A stretch of DNA of 64,000 nucleotides from Candidatus Gemmiger faecavium (GTDB taxonomy: Bacteria; Bacillota; Clostridia; Oscillospirales; Ruminococcaceae), in contig DXFO01000009.1 in the NCBI GenBank assembly GCA_019114415.1, positions 89,248 to 153,247 of the forward strand. Direction: 5' to 3'. The notes under the pieces are model-generated. The model was given only the letters and a program-made list of their open reading frames with translations. It was not told the DNA's origin and ran no database searches. Shown piece by piece: positions 50,244-60,202 of the stretch (the stretch's first letter is position 1; each line of letters opens with the position of its first letter). A program made the translations under genes and the position numbers.

Positions 50244-51164
50244 ATGGTCAAGTTTATTTTGAAGCGCCTTGGCATGATGCTGATCGCCATGTTCATGATC
50301 ATCCTGTTTACCTTTGTCATCATGCACGCGGTCCCGGGCGGACCGTTCACCAACACCAAAGGCGTCCCGGAAGAAGTCATCGCCGCCATGGAGGCAAAGT
50401 TCGGACTGGACCAGCCCTACTACGTCCAGTTCTTCTCCTACCTGGGCGGCATCCTTCACGGCGATTTCGGCCCGTCCTACAAGTACACCGGCCAGACGGT
50501 CAATGAGTTCATTGCCTCGGGCGCGCCGGTGTCGGCCCGGCTGGGCGGCGTCACCGTCATCTTTGTGCTCATCGCCGCCATCCCCATGGGCATCCTGGCG
50601 GCGCTGAAAAACGGCAAATGGCAGGACATGCTGCTCATGGCGGTCGCCACCATCGGCGTCACCATCCCGTCCTTTGTCATTGCGTCACTTTTGATCTACG
50701 CATTCTCCTACAAACTCAACTGGCTGCCCACCTACGGCCTGGACAGCTGGCAGAGCTACATCCTGCCCGTCATCGCCATGGGCGGCTATTCCATCAGTTA
50801 CCTGGCCCGCCTGATGCGGTCCAGCCTGCTGGAAGTCATGGGACAGGATTACATCCGCACCGCCCGGGCCAAGGGCCTGACCGAGTTCGCCGTGGTCACC
50901 CGCCACGCTCTGCGCAACGCCCTGATCCCCGTCATCACGGTGCTTGGCCCCACCATCGCGGGCCTTCTGACCGGTAGTTTTGTTGTGGAAAAGATCTTCG
51001 CCATCCCCGGCCTGGGTTACTATTTTGTCAACAGCGTATCCCAGCGCGACTACACCACCATCATGGGCGTGACGATTTTTTACGCGGCGTTTCTGATGGC
51101 CATGGTGCTGCTGGTCGATGTGTTCTACTGCATGATCGACCCGCGCATCAAGTTTGAGTCCTGA
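50244..51164 (+). CDS. Oligopeptide/dipeptide ABC transporter permease (OppB/DppB-like)
   Basis: 306 aa with about six membrane segments. The family start MVKFILKRLGMMLIAMFMII, the motif TFVIMHAVPGGPFTNTKGVP and the C-terminal FVVEKIFAIPGLGYYFVNSV are typical. The EAA-like loop RTARAKGLTEFAVVTRHALRN contacts the ATPases. With DppC it forms the membrane channel for peptide uptake. It is the first gene of a five-gene importer operon. Confidence 0.92.
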   Translation: MVKFILKRLGMMLIAMFMIILFTFVIMHAVPGGPFTNTKGVPEEVIAAMEAKFGLDQPYYVQFFSYLGGILHGDFGPSYKYTGQTVNEFIASGAPVSARLGGVTVIFVLIAAIPMGILAALKNGKWQDMLLMAVATIGVTIPSFVIASLLIYAFSYKLNWLPTYGLDSWQSYILPVIAMGGYSISYLARLMRSSLLEVMGQDYIRTARAKGLTEFAVVTRHALRNALIPVITVLGPTIAGLLTGSFVVEKIFAIPGLGYYFVNSVSQRDYTTIMGVTIFYAAFLMAMVLLVDVFYCMIDPRIKFES

Positions 51165-51186
51165 CAAAAGGGGAGGGAAAACATCC

Positions 51187-52350
51187 ATGGCAGAGCTGAC
51201 ACAACAGAACAAATGGGCGCCGCTGGCGGCGTCCGATGCGGACCGGGAAAAAATCTGGTCCAAAAGCCGGACCTTTGCGGGAGACGTATGGTTCCGGTTC
51301 CGCCACAAACCTACGGCCATTGCGGGATTTGCCATCATTGCGGTGCTGATCCTGTTCTCTTTGCTGGGCCCCCTGTTCACCCCGTACGATTACGCGGTGC
51401 AGAACCTGGAAATGGTCAACATTCCCCCCGTCATGAAGGTCTATGTGGGACCTTCCGGGGAATACTTGTACATCACCCAGTCCCTGCGTCTCATCACTGT
51501 CAGTGAGGACGGCAAGGTGGGCAGCCAGCTGACCCGCGTCCGGGAAGAATCGGACAAGTCCATGACCATTTTCGAGTCAAACGGCAAGGAAGTTGCGCTA
51601 TACTACGGCGGCAGCCCTTCCGTGGTGGCCGATGAAGCCACCGGCAACATCTACTCCACCAAGATGGTGTGGAACACCTCCTACCTGCTGGGCACCGACG
51701 CCCTGGGCCGTGATATCCTCACCCGCCTGATGTACGGCACCCGCATCTCCCTGGTGGTGGCCTTTGTGGCCGCCCTGGTCAACATGATCATCGGCATCCT
51801 GTACGGCGGCGTGTCCGGTTATGTGGGCGGCATGGTGGATACCGTCATGATGCGTATCGTGGACATCATCTCCACCATCCCCCTGACGCTGTACGTCATC
51901 CTCATCATGCAGGTCATGGGCGACGGCATCCAGAGCATCATCGTGGCTCTGGGCAGCGTCTACTGGGTGGACATGGCCCGCGTCGTCCGCGGCCAGGTGC
52001 TGAGCCTCAAGCAGCAGGAATTCGTTCTTGCCGCCAAGACCATCGGCTCCTCCCCCAAGACCATCCTGCTCCAGCATCTGATCCCCAACGCCATGGGCTC
52101 CATCCTGGTCACCCTGACCATGCTGATCCCCTCGGCCATCTTTATGGAAGCTTTCCTGGGCTACCTGGGCATCGGCCTGCAGCCGCCCCTGGCCAGCCTT
52201 GGCACCATGTGCAACGACGCTTCCGCCAACCTGCGCACCAGCCCCCACGAGCTGTTCATCCCCGCACTGATGATCTGCGCCATCATGTTCGCGTTCAACT
52301 TTGTGGGCGACGGTCTGCGGGATGCGCTGGACCCCAAACTCAAAAAGTAA
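51187..52350 (+). CDS. Oligopeptide/dipeptide ABC transporter permease (OppC/DppC-like) with extra external segment
   Basis: 387 aa, longer than the usual 280-300. After the first membrane segment (about residues 50-72) there is an additional extracellular stretch of about 90 residues (from PPVMKVYVGPSGEYLYITQS to SVVADEATGNIYSTKMVWNT) before the normal TDALGRDILTRLMYGTRIS. The ATPase-contact loop is VLSLKQQEFVLAAKTIGSSP. The insert is beta-rich and may help dock the binding protein. AGGGGAGGG precedes the ATG at 51187. Confidence 0.9.
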   Translation: MAELTQQNKWAPLAASDADREKIWSKSRTFAGDVWFRFRHKPTAIAGFAIIAVLILFSLLGPLFTPYDYAVQNLEMVNIPPVMKVYVGPSGEYLYITQSLRLITVSEDGKVGSQLTRVREESDKSMTIFESNGKEVALYYGGSPSVVADEATGNIYSTKMVWNTSYLLGTDALGRDILTRLMYGTRISLVVAFVAALVNMIIGILYGGVSGYVGGMVDTVMMRIVDIISTIPLTLYVILIMQVMGDGIQSIIVALGSVYWVDMARVVRGQVLSLKQQEFVLAAKTIGSSPKTILLQHLIPNAMGSILVTLTMLIPSAIFMEAFLGYLGIGLQPPLASLGTMCNDASANLRTSPHELFIPALMICAIMFAFNFVGDGLRDALDPKLKK

Positions 52351-52365
52351 GGAGGCTCAAGGACA

Positions 52366-53397
52366 ATGGAAGAAATTCTCAAGGTCGAGGGCCTCAAAAC
52401 CTCGTTCATGACCTCCTCCGGAGAGGTCCAGGCAGTGCGCGGCGTCAGCTTCAGCGTACATAAAGGCGAGATCCTGGGCATCGTCGGTGAGTCCGGCAGC
52501 GGCAAGAGCGTCACCTCCATGACCATCCTGCGCCTGCTGGCCGACACCGCCCGCATCAAGGAAGGCTCCATCCAGTTTGAGGGCCGGGACCTGACCAAGT
52601 GCAACGAAAAAGAAATGCGCGCCATCCGCGGCCAGAAGATCGCCATGATCTTCCAGGACCCCATGTCCTCCCTCAACCCGCTGATCCCCGTGGGCAAGCA
52701 GGTGGAGGAAATGATGAAGATCCATCACCCCGAGCTCAAGCCCGAGGAACTGAAAAAGCGCACCCTGGAACTGTTTGAACAGGTGCGCATCCCCGAGCCG
52801 GAAAAACGGCTCAAGGCCTATCCCCATGAGTTCTCCGGCGGTATGCGCCAGCGTGTCATGATCGCCATGGCCCTGGCCAACCACCCCGACCTGCTCATTG
52901 CGGACGAGCCCACCACCGCCCTGGACGTGACCATCCAGGACCAGATCCTCAAACAGCTGCGCACCCTGCAGAAGCAGTACGAGACCAGCATCATCTTCAT
53001 CACCCATGACCTGGGCGTGGTGGCCGAGCTGTGTGACCGCGTGGTCGTCATGTACGGCGGCCTGGTCATGGAGGAAGCGGGCATCGACGAGATCTTCGAG
53101 AACCCCATGCACCCCTACACCCTGGGGCTGCTGGCCTCCATCCCCGGCATCAACAAGGACAAGGCCGAGCGGCTGCAGTCCATTCCCGGCAGCCCGCCGG
53201 ATATGACCAACCCGCCCAAGGGCTGTCCCTTTGCGCCGCGGTGCCCCTACGCCCGCAACATCTGCGCCGCCGAATGCCCGCCCTATGTCCAGGCAGGCGG
53301 CCACCGGGCCATGTGCTGGCTGCTCCAGCCTGACGCCCCGGCCCAGGGCAACCCGCTGTACGGCAAGCTGGCCGCGGCAGAAAAGGAGGCAAAGTGA
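52366..53397 (+). CDS. Peptide ABC transporter ATP-binding protein (OppD/DppD-like)
   Basis: 343 aa. Walker A GESGSGKS, signature [15 protein letters not shown], Walker [14 protein letters not shown]-loop [11 protein letters not shown]. The C-terminal oligopeptide-transporter extension has the Cys pair in [13 protein letters not shown]. It powers peptide import with DppF on the cytoplasmic face. AAGGAGG precedes the ATG, 15 bases after the permease gene. Confidence 0.95.
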   Translation: MEEILKVEGLKTSFMTSSGEVQAVRGVSFSVHKGEILGIVGESGSGKSVTSMTILRLLADTARIKEGSIQFEGRDLTKCNEKEMRAIRGQKIAMIFQDPMSSLNPLIPVGKQVEEMMKIHHPELKPEELKKRTLELFEQVRIPEPEKRLKAYPHEFSGGMRQRVMIAMALANHPDLLIADEPTTALDVTIQDQILKQLRTLQKQYETSIIFITHDLGVVAELCDRVVVMYGGLVMEEAGIDEIFENPMHPYTLGLLASIPGINKDKAERLQSIPGSPPDMTNPPKGCPFAPRCPYARNICAAECPPYVQAGGHRAMCWLLQPDAPAQGNPLYGKLAAAEKEAK

Positions 53398-54356
53398 TGG
53401 AACAGCCCATCCTTCAGGTGGAACACCTGACCAAACATTTCCCGGCGGGCAAGCACAGTGTCGTCCACGCGGTGGACGATGTGAGCTTTACCCTGCGCAA
53501 GGGCCGTACCTTCGGCCTGGTGGGCGAGTCCGGCTGCGGCAAAAGCAGCTGCGCCCGCACCATCATCCGCATTTATGACCCCACCTCCGGCAAGATCATC
53601 CTGGACGGCCAGGACATCACCAATCTGTCCGCCCGTCAGCTGCAGCCCATCCGCCGCAAGATGCAGATGATCTTCCAGGACCCCTACGCATCCCTCAACG
53701 CCCGCATGACGGTGCGGGATATCATCGCGGAGCCCCTCATCGCCCACCATGTGGTCAAGAACAAAAAGGACGTGGACGAGTACGTTTACCCCATGCTGGA
53801 ACGTGTGGGCCTGACCCGGGAACATGCCGGGCGCTACGCCCATGAGTTTTCCGGCGGTCAGCGGCAGCGCGTGGGCATTGCCCGGGCACTGGTCCTCAAA
53901 CCGGAACTGGTCATCTGCGACGAGCCTATCTCGGCGCTGGACGTTTCCATCCAGGCCCAGGTGGTCAACCTGCTGCGGGACTACCAGCAGGAGGAAGGCC
54001 TGTCCTACCTCTTCATCGCCCATGACCTGTCCATGGTGCGCTACGTCTCGGACGACGTGGGCGTCATGTACCTGGGTCAGCTGGTGGAGACCTGCGAGGC
54101 GGAGGAGATCTACAAGAACCCCCTCCACCCCTACACCAAGGGCCTGTTGTCCTGCATCCCCGTGGCCGATCCCAAGGTCGCCCGCACCAGGGAGAACACC
54201 GGTGTTGCCGGTGACCTGCCCAGCCCGGTGCACCCGCCCCAGGGCTGCCGCTTCCACACCCGCTGCCCCTTCGCCAAGCCCATCTGCGCCGAGCAGGTCC
54301 CCGAAATGAAGGAGGCCGCCCCCGGCCACCGTGTGGCCTGCCACCTGTACGGCTGA
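53397..54356 (+). CDS. Peptide ABC transporter ATP-binding protein (OppF/DppF-like)
   Basis: 319 aa. Walker [10 protein letters not shown], signature [15 protein letters not shown], Walker [13 protein letters not shown]-loop [16 protein letters not shown]-terminal [13 protein letters not shown]. It is the second ATPase of the importer. The ATG at 53397 is at normal distance from AAGGAGG; a GTG one codon earlier is also possible. It overlaps the previous stop. Confidence 0.95.
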   Translation: MEQPILQVEHLTKHFPAGKHSVVHAVDDVSFTLRKGRTFGLVGESGCGKSSCARTIIRIYDPTSGKIILDGQDITNLSARQLQPIRRKMQMIFQDPYASLNARMTVRDIIAEPLIAHHVVKNKKDVDEYVYPMLERVGLTREHAGRYAHEFSGGQRQRVGIARALVLKPELVICDEPISALDVSIQAQVVNLLRDYQQEEGLSYLFIAHDLSMVRYVSDDVGVMYLGQLVETCEAEEIYKNPLHPYTKGLLSCIPVADPKVARTRENTGVAGDLPSPVHPPQGCRFHTRCPFAKPICAEQVPEMKEAAPGHRVACHLYG

Positions 54357-54427
54357 AAAAAGCCGGTCATTTCCACAGGTTATCCCGCCTTTGGCGGATA
54401 ACAGAATAAACAAGAGGAGAGATCACC

Positions 54428-56104
54428 ATGAAAAAGAAAGCCTTGAGCGCCCTGCTTGCGGGTGCATTGGCCGTTTCGCTGCTAAGCGCGTGCAGCTCCA
54501 GCGAACCGCAGAACATCTCCGATGTGTCGGCTTCCACTGACAGCAGCTCCAGCGCGGCAACCACCGAAGCTGCCCCTGCCGGCGCCCAGGAGATGACCTT
54601 TGTTCTGAACAACATCCCCGACGGTCTGGACCCCGGCGTTACCAACAACTCCTTTGCCCAGTACGTCCTGATCAACTGCTTTGAAGGCCTTGTCACCTAC
54701 GACGAGACCGGCACGCTGGTCGGCGGCTGCGCCGAGAGCTGGGACGTCAGCGACGACGGCCTGGTCTACACCTTCCACCTGCGCGATGGTCTGAAGTGGA
54801 GCGACGGCACCCCGCTGACCGCACAGGATTTCGTTTACTCCATCCAGCGCGTTCTGACGCCCTCCACTGCGGCGCAGTACGTCAGCATGGTCACCGGCTA
54901 CGTCAAGAATGCTCAGGAATTCTATGACGGCACCGCCACCGCCGACGATCTGGGCGTCAAGGCTGTGGACGACCAGACTCTCGAGATCACCCTGATCCAG
55001 CCCACCTCCTACTTCATCGACGTGCTGAGCATGTGGGTCTACGATCCCGTGCAGCAGGCCACCATCGAGGCCAACGGCGACGCCTGGACCAGCTCTCCCG
55101 AGACCTACATCTGCAACGGCCCCTTCAAGGTCACCGGCATGAGCCTGAACGAGAACGTCATCCTGGAAAAGAACGAGAACTACTGGGATGCCGAGAACGT
55201 CACCCTGGAAAAGCTGACCTTCCGTTACATTCTGGACAACTCCACCGCTCTGACCGCCTATGAGTCCGGCGAGGTCGACGGCATTATCAGCATCCCGTCC
55301 TCCGACTACGCCCGCCTCAAGGCCGAGAAAGCCGGCGTCCAGGTCTACCCCAGCTACGGCACCGTTTACTACAACATCAACTGCTCCGTTGCTCCCTACG
55401 ACAACCCCCTGGTCCGCAAGGCACTCTGCCTGGCTGTTGACCGTCAGTCCCTGATCGACAACGTCGCCCAGGTCGACGCTACCCCCGCTTACAGCTTCCT
55501 GGCTCCGGGTTACAGTGTGGACGGCAAGGACATCACCGAGGGTCGCAGCGACTACGGCCTGTCCGCCACCGCTGATGTGGAGGCTGCCCAGGCTGCTCTG
55601 GCCGAGGCCGGCTACCCCAACGGCGAAGGCTTCCCCACCCTCAAGCTGTCCTACTATCAGGACGACACCGTCAAGAAGATCGTCGAGGCCATGGCCGAGA
55701 TGCTCAAGAACAACCTGAACATCAACGTTGAGGTCTCCTCCAACGACTGGGCCATCTTCTACGAGGATGTGCAGCAGGGCAACTACGAAGTGGCTGCCAT
55801 GGGCTGGAGCGCCGACTACCTGAACCCCATGAGCTTCCTGCCCCTGTTCAAGACCGGCGATTCCAGCAACAACAGCTTCTACTCCAACCCCGAGTACGAC
55901 GCTCTGGTGGAGCAGGTCATGCAGGAGAGCGATTCCGCCAAGGCTGCTGAGCTGACCATGCAGGCCGCCGACCTGGTTTCCAACGACTACTGCTGCCTGC
56001 CGCTGTACTACAAGTCCAACTCCTTCCTGATGCATGACAACATCAGCGGCTACTACATGACCGCTTCCTCCAACCTCTACTTCAAGAACGTGGTCGTGTC
56101 CTGA
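54428..56104 (+). CDS. Peptide ABC transporter substrate-binding lipoprotein
   Basis: 558 aa of the SBP_bac_5 (OppA/DppA) family. Signal peptide and lipobox SLLSACSS, then a Ser/Ala linker. The family motifs are GCAESWDVSDDGLVYTFHLR, LRDGLKWSDGTPLTAQDFVY and YGLSATADVEAAQAALAEAG, with DYLNPMSFLPLFKTGDSSNN near the C-terminal end. It captures peptides outside the cell and delivers them to the permease. Strong codon bias suggests high expression. The stop overlaps the next start (TGATG). Confidence 0.93.
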   Translation: MKKKALSALLAGALAVSLLSACSSSEPQNISDVSASTDSSSSAATTEAAPAGAQEMTFVLNNIPDGLDPGVTNNSFAQYVLINCFEGLVTYDETGTLVGGCAESWDVSDDGLVYTFHLRDGLKWSDGTPLTAQDFVYSIQRVLTPSTAAQYVSMVTGYVKNAQEFYDGTATADDLGVKAVDDQTLEITLIQPTSYFIDVLSMWVYDPVQQATIEANGDAWTSSPETYICNGPFKVTGMSLNENVILEKNENYWDAENVTLEKLTFRYILDNSTALTAYESGEVDGIISIPSSDYARLKAEKAGVQVYPSYGTVYYNINCSVAPYDNPLVRKALCLAVDRQSLIDNVAQVDATPAYSFLAPGYSVDGKDITEGRSDYGLSATADVEAAQAALAEAGYPNGEGFPTLKLSYYQDDTVKKIVEAMAEMLKNNLNINVEVSSNDWAIFYEDVQQGNYEVAAMGWSADYLNPMSFLPLFKTGDSSNNSFYSNPEYDALVEQVMQESDSAKAAELTMQAADLVSNDYCCLPLYYKSNSFLMHDNISGYYMTASSNLYFKNVVVS

Positions 56105-56589
56105 TGCGCTGTATCATTGAGACGGAGGGCTTCGGGCAGATGGTCTTCACCCTATACCCGGAACACGCCCCCATTACGGTGGAAAACTTTGTCAAGACCG
56201 CCCGCAGCGGTTTTTACGACGGGCTTTGCTGGTGCCGCATCGTCAAAGATTATGTCATTCAGGGCGGTTCGCCGGACAATGACATCATGACCGACAGCGA
56301 GTGGCACATCAAGGGCGAGTTCGCCGAAAACGGCGTTCCCAACCCCCTCAAACACATCCGTGGCGCCCTGTCCATGGCCCGTGACGATGATTTCGACACG
56401 GCTGGCACCCAGTTCTTTGTGGTGCACAAGGACGCCCCCAAGCTGGACGGCCGGTATGCGGCCTTCGGTGAGATGGAGAGCGGCTTTGAGGTGCTGGATG
56501 CCATCGCCTCCCAGCCCACCTACGGCCCCGAGACCTGGAACAAGCCGGTCAAGATGCCGGTCATCACCCGCATTGTGATCGAGGACTGA
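56104..56589 (+). CDS. Peptidyl-prolyl cis-trans isomerase, cyclophilin type
   Basis: 161 aa single cyclophilin domain with no signal peptide, so cytoplasmic. Motifs: GFYDGLCWCRIVKDYVIQGG, FAENGVPNPLKHIRGALSMA and DTAGTQFFVVHKDAPKLDGR. It catalyses proline isomerisation during protein folding. It overlaps the binding-protein stop by one base and so is co-translated with the peptide importer, an unusual partner. Confidence 0.92.
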   Translation: MRCIIETEGFGQMVFTLYPEHAPITVENFVKTARSGFYDGLCWCRIVKDYVIQGGSPDNDIMTDSEWHIKGEFAENGVPNPLKHIRGALSMARDDDFDTAGTQFFVVHKDAPKLDGRYAAFGEMESGFEVLDAIASQPTYGPETWNKPVKMPVITRIVIED

Positions 56590-56610
56590 GTTTCTCCCCG
56601 CAACAAGAAA

Positions 56611-56659
56611 AGAACACCCCCACCATCCCGGCAGATCCCGGGCGGCGGGGGTGTTTTTT
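56611..56659. terminator. Terminator of the peptide transporter operon
   Basis: AACACCCCC pairs with GGGGGTGTT, followed by TTTTTT; it may also stop the convergent gene at 56678. Confidence 0.88.
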
Positions 56660-56677
56660 GCTGTTTTGAAAAGGAAA

Positions 56678-57991
56678 TCAGAACAGGGGCTGTTCCGGCT
56701 CCTCCGGGGCTGCATTGTCGGTGTCGGGCTCGGTCAGGACAACGTCCGGTGCGTCGGGGACGGCGTCCGGGGCGGAGGGACTGTCCGGTGCGTCAGGCTC
56801 CACGGTGGGGGCTGACGCCGCAGGGGTGTTTGTGTCCTCAAGGGGCTGGGGCTCCGCACCGGGTCTGGGCGGGAAGATGTCGGGGGCATCCCGCACCGCG
56901 TCGTAAAGCGGCGCCCGGGGCGCGGCGGACGCGGCCCGCTGCTCCCCGCGGATGTCCCGGCAGAACCGCTCGGGATCGGCGCGGTAGAGAGGCTCCCACC
57001 GGGGATCGTAGCCAAAGACGGCGTCGGGGAGCATGGCAGACAACCGGCCCAGCACATTCTGGGCGGCCCGCTGGGAGGGCAGGGGGATCAGATGCCGGGC
57101 CATCCGCCCCGGCTCCGACTTGCTGCATACCACTACGTGGCAGGCACCGTTGGGGATGGTGCGCCGTACCGGCTGGGCGTAGACCCAGGCTACTTCCCGG
57201 GTGGACAGCAGCCAGCTTGCGGCGGCATTTTCATACAGGAGCCAGCGGCGGTCCAGGCGCAGGGAATCGGCCGGGATGGTCTGGTCATAAAAGGCGTCCA
57301 GTTCCTCCATGGAAGGCGCCTGCGCCCGGGCGGCCAGGGTCTCCAGATAGGCGGCGGGCTGGCGGGGGCCTTTGCCGAACAGGGCGCTCAGCACCAGAAG
57401 CAGGCTGGGCAGGGCAAAGGCGGCCAGGGCAAGAGCGCCCGTGGTCAGGGAGGAAACCGGATACCCGGCGACTTCGTCCGCCACCAGCACAAGGGGCAGA
57501 AACCGCTGCCGGTCGGCCTCGGAAAGGTCGTCGTACCCCACCACCTGATAATAGTAGTCCAGGGTGCGGGCGTCCATCTGCCGGATGGTCCCCCGCACGG
57601 TAAGCTCGGAGCCGTCCCCGCCGTAGCCCTGGTAGTCGGCCAGGGTGGAATCCAGCACCGCGTCGGCCTCGTCAAACCGGTCGGAGGGAACGTCCATGCC
57701 CATGAAAGAAAAGCTTCCCACGGGGATGATATATTCCCGGCGGACGGGTGTCTCGGTCTCGTCCCCCCGGCGGACGCTCTCGGCGTACCAGTCGTAGATG
57801 ATGTCCACCCGGGCGGCCACATAGCGGCCCTCCAGGGAATCCACGTCCAGGGTATACAGGTCCTGCGGTCCCTGCACCAGCGCGGCAAAGCCCGCCCAGT
57901 ACCGGAAGGTGATGAGCGCCGCGATGAGCAGCAGAATGCCTGCCAGCGTCAGCTTTTTGCGGGCCGTTGCCCTGCGCAGATGTTCCAGCAT
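56678..57991 (-). CDS. Membrane protein, unrecognised (two membrane segments, acidic tail)
   Basis: 437 aa. A first membrane segment at about 15-37 (AGILLLIAALITFRYWAGFA) is followed by an external domain with YTLDVDSLEGRYVAARVDII and DYYYQVVGYDDLSEADRQRF. A second membrane segment lies near 185-205, then a cytoplasmic domain and a C-terminal tail of about 80 residues rich in Pro, Asp, Glu and Ala. It resembles a Clostridia membrane family of unknown function. The start at 57991 (GGGGAGGGG upstream) is preferred to one at 58075. It has its own promoter. Confidence 0.65.
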   Translation of the reverse strand: MLEHLRRATARKKLTLAGILLLIAALITFRYWAGFAALVQGPQDLYTLDVDSLEGRYVAARVDIIYDWYAESVRRGDETETPVRREYIIPVGSFSFMGMDVPSDRFDEADAVLDSTLADYQGYGGDGSELTVRGTIRQMDARTLDYYYQVVGYDDLSEADRQRFLPLVLVADEVAGYPVSSLTTGALALAAFALPSLLLVLSALFGKGPRQPAAYLETLAARAQAPSMEELDAFYDQTIPADSLRLDRRWLLYENAAASWLLSTREVAWVYAQPVRRTIPNGACHVVVCSKSEPGRMARHLIPLPSQRAAQNVLGRLSAMLPDAVFGYDPRWEPLYRADPERFCRDIRGEQRAASAAPRAPLYDAVRDAPDIFPPRPGAEPQPLEDTNTPAASAPTVEPDAPDSPSAPDAVPDAPDVVLTEPDTDNAAPEEPEQPLF

Positions 57992-58073
57992 GAAACCCCT
58001 CCCCGTGATGCGGAGCAGGGAAAACGGTGACTTTTTGTGGCAGCTCCGCGAAATAACACGATGACTTTTTACC

Positions 58074-58102
58074 ATCGTACCATATCACGAAAGGGGAAGC
58101 AA
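58074..58102 (-). promoter_or_regulatory. Promoter of the membrane-protein gene
   Basis: Minus strand TTGCTT (58097-58102), 17 bp, TACGAT (58074-58079). Confidence 0.55.
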
Positions 58103-58109
58103 GCCGCGG

Positions 58110-58724
58110 TCAAAGTTCCGGTTCGGCGCAGAATCCGTCCAGGTAAAGGCGGGGCAGGGCATAGCGGTCGGCCAGCATGTCCTCGGCCCGGGAGGGCTCG
58201 CGCAGGGGCAGACCGTCGGCACGGGGCAGGCGCAGCGCCGCACCGAAAGCGCCCCGCGCCAGAAACAGGGCGGTGCCGCCCGCCTCCCGGGCCAGGCGTT
58301 CCAGCAGGGCGGCGGCATCGCCGTGGGGATCGGCCCCGCCGCACAGGGACACCCGCACCGCGCCGCCCTGCTCGGCACAGACCAGGCTGACCTCGTCGGC
58401 ACCCGCCATCAGAGCGCCCCGCATCCAGGCCAGCACCGCCGCCTGCAAAAGGGCGGGCCGGACCAGCACCGGCAGCGCCTTGCCGGCACAGGCAAAGCGC
58501 AGCCAGCCGTCCCGGCGGCGCAGCATGCACCGGGCCGCCGAACAGACGGCTTCCAGCTCGGCGCAGGCGTCGGCGGCACAGACAGGGGGCGCGGCGGGGC
58601 ATAAAAGTTCCGCTGTGGTCAAAAGGCGCAGACGCGGCAGCACCGCGCCCGGCGGCAGGCCCCGCGCCGTGCGGCGGGCGGCTTGCCCGGCCAAAGCCTG
58701 ACGCAGGGCGGAAAAGTTTGACAT
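58110..58724 (-). CDS. Degenerate GHKL/histidine-kinase-ATPase-like protein
   Basis: 204 aa, soluble, very Ala/Leu-rich. The layout matches the ATPase half of a histidine kinase: VRPALLQAAVLAWMRGALMA where an N-box is expected, then EVSLVCAEQGGAVRVSLCGG, LLERLAREAGGTALFLARG and a final LPRA strand. The catalytic Asn of the N-box and the DxGxG G-box residues are missing, and there is no H-box. It may be an inactive regulatory relative; the likeness is by pattern only. AAGGGAG precedes the ATG at 58724. Confidence 0.5.
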   Translation of the reverse strand: MSNFSALRQALAGQAARRTARGLPPGAVLPRLRLLTTAELLCPAAPPVCAADACAELEAVCSAARCMLRRRDGWLRFACAGKALPVLVRPALLQAAVLAWMRGALMAGADEVSLVCAEQGGAVRVSLCGGADPHGDAAALLERLAREAGGTALFLARGAFGAALRLPRADGLPLREPSRAEDMLADRYALPRLYLDGFCAEPEL

Positions 58725-58923
58725 GGCTTCATCTCCCTTGGCGGAGTTTTGCGGCGGGGTCCAGGCCGCGCTTCTTTTATTGTATGCAGTCAAAGCCCGG
58801 TTAGCCGCACCGCAGCCTGCCCGGTGTTGCTGTATTTTGGGGCAAAAGCCGCGTCATGACGGCAAAAGTGAAGATTTGGAACAATTTTTTCAAAATTTTG
58901 CGTTAAAAGAATAACAGTCCCCC

Positions 58924-58952
58924 TTGCAGTTTGCGTCGTAATGGGATACAAT
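58924..58952 (+). promoter_or_regulatory. Promoter of gap
   Basis: TTGCAG (58924-58929), 17 bp, TACAAT (58947-58952). The rest of the gap 58725-58920 shows nothing else recognisable. Confidence 0.7.
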
Positions 58953-59032
58953 AATGATGTACCGTAGCGCGGTGCTATGACACCGTGAGGTGGGGGCATC
59001 CCCTTAATACAAAATCTTGGGAGGATTTAACT

Positions 59033-60064
59033 ATGGCTGTCAAAGTTGCTATCAATGGTTTCGGCCGCATCGGCCGTCTGGCTTTCCGTCAGATGTTCGA
59101 GGCGGAGGGCTACGAGGTCGTCGCGATCAACGACCTGACCAGCCCCAAGATGCTGGCGCATCTGCTGAAATATGATACCGCTCAGGGCTCTTTCCTGGGC
59201 AAGATCGGCGAGAACAAGCACACCGTCGATTCCACCGACGACTCCATCATCGTCGACGGCAAGGAGATCAAGATCTACGCCATCAAAGATGCTAAGGATT
59301 GCCCCTGGGGCGAGCTGGGCATCGATGTCGTTCTGGAGTGCACCGGCTTCTACACCAGCAAAGAGAAGAGCATGGCTCACATCGCTGCTGGCGCCAAGAA
59401 GGTCGTCATCTCCGCTCCTGCCGGCAATGACCTGAAGACCATCGTCTACTCCGTCAACGAGAAGACCCTGACCAAGGAAGACCAGGTCATCTCCGCTGCT
59501 TCCTGCACCACCAACTGCCTGGCTCCCATGGCCGATACCCTGAACAAGGCTTATCCCGTGGTGTCCGGCATCATGACCACCGTCCACGCCTACACCGGCG
59601 ACCAGATGATCCTGGACGGCCCCCAGCGCAAGGGTGACCTCCGCCGCGCTCGTGCCGGCGCCCAGAACATCGTCCCCAACAGCACCGGCGCTGCCAAGGC
59701 CATCGGCCTGGTCATCCCCGAGCTGAACGGCAAGCTGATCGGCTCTGCCCAGCGTGTGCCCGTTCCCACCGGCTCCACCACCATCCTGGTGGCTGTCGTC
59801 AAGGGCAAGGACGTCACCAAGGAGTCCATCAACGCCGCTATGAAGGCTGCCGCTTCTGAGTCCTTCGGCTACAACGAGGACCAGATCGTTTCTTCCGACG
59901 TCATCGGCATGCGCTACGGCTCTCTGTTCGACGCTACCCAGACCATGGTCGCTAAGATCGACGACGACACCTATCAGGTGCAGGTCGTGTCCTGGTACGA
60001 CAACGAGAACAGCTACACCTCTCAGATGGTCCGCACCATCAAGTACTTCGCCGAGAACTGCTAA
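59033..60064 (+). CDS. gap: Glyceraldehyde-3-phosphate dehydrogenase, type I
   Basis: 343 aa. NAD-binding [11 protein letters not shown], the catalytic cysteine motif [34 protein letters not shown] and the C-terminal [14 protein letters not shown]. It catalyses the oxidative phosphorylation step of glycolysis. Strong codon bias fits very high expression. GGGAGG precedes the ATG at 59033. It has its own promoter and terminator. Confidence 0.97.
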   Translation: MAVKVAINGFGRIGRLAFRQMFEAEGYEVVAINDLTSPKMLAHLLKYDTAQGSFLGKIGENKHTVDSTDDSIIVDGKEIKIYAIKDAKDCPWGELGIDVVLECTGFYTSKEKSMAHIAAGAKKVVISAPAGNDLKTIVYSVNEKTLTKEDQVISAASCTTNCLAPMADTLNKAYPVVSGIMTTVHAYTGDQMILDGPQRKGDLRRARAGAQNIVPNSTGAAKAIGLVIPELNGKLIGSAQRVPVPTGSTTILVAVVKGKDVTKESINAAMKAAASESFGYNEDQIVSSDVIGMRYGSLFDATQTMVAKIDDDTYQVQVVSWYDNENSYTSQMVRTIKYFAENC

Positions 60065-60093
60065 GTTCGGAGGGTACACCAAAGACCTGAATA

Positions 60094-60126
60094 GGGCCGC
60101 CGGCTTTCGGGCTGGCGGCCCTTTTT
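60094..60126 (+). terminator. Terminator of gap
   Basis: GGGCCGCC pairs with GGCGGCCC around a TTTCGGGCT-type loop, followed by TTTTTG. Confidence 0.88.
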
Positions 60127-60202
60127 GTTGCCCCTGCGCTGGACATTTGGCGCGCGCGGGTGTTTAATAGGCTTGTATCCAAAACAGGGGAGGGGAACAG
60201 CC

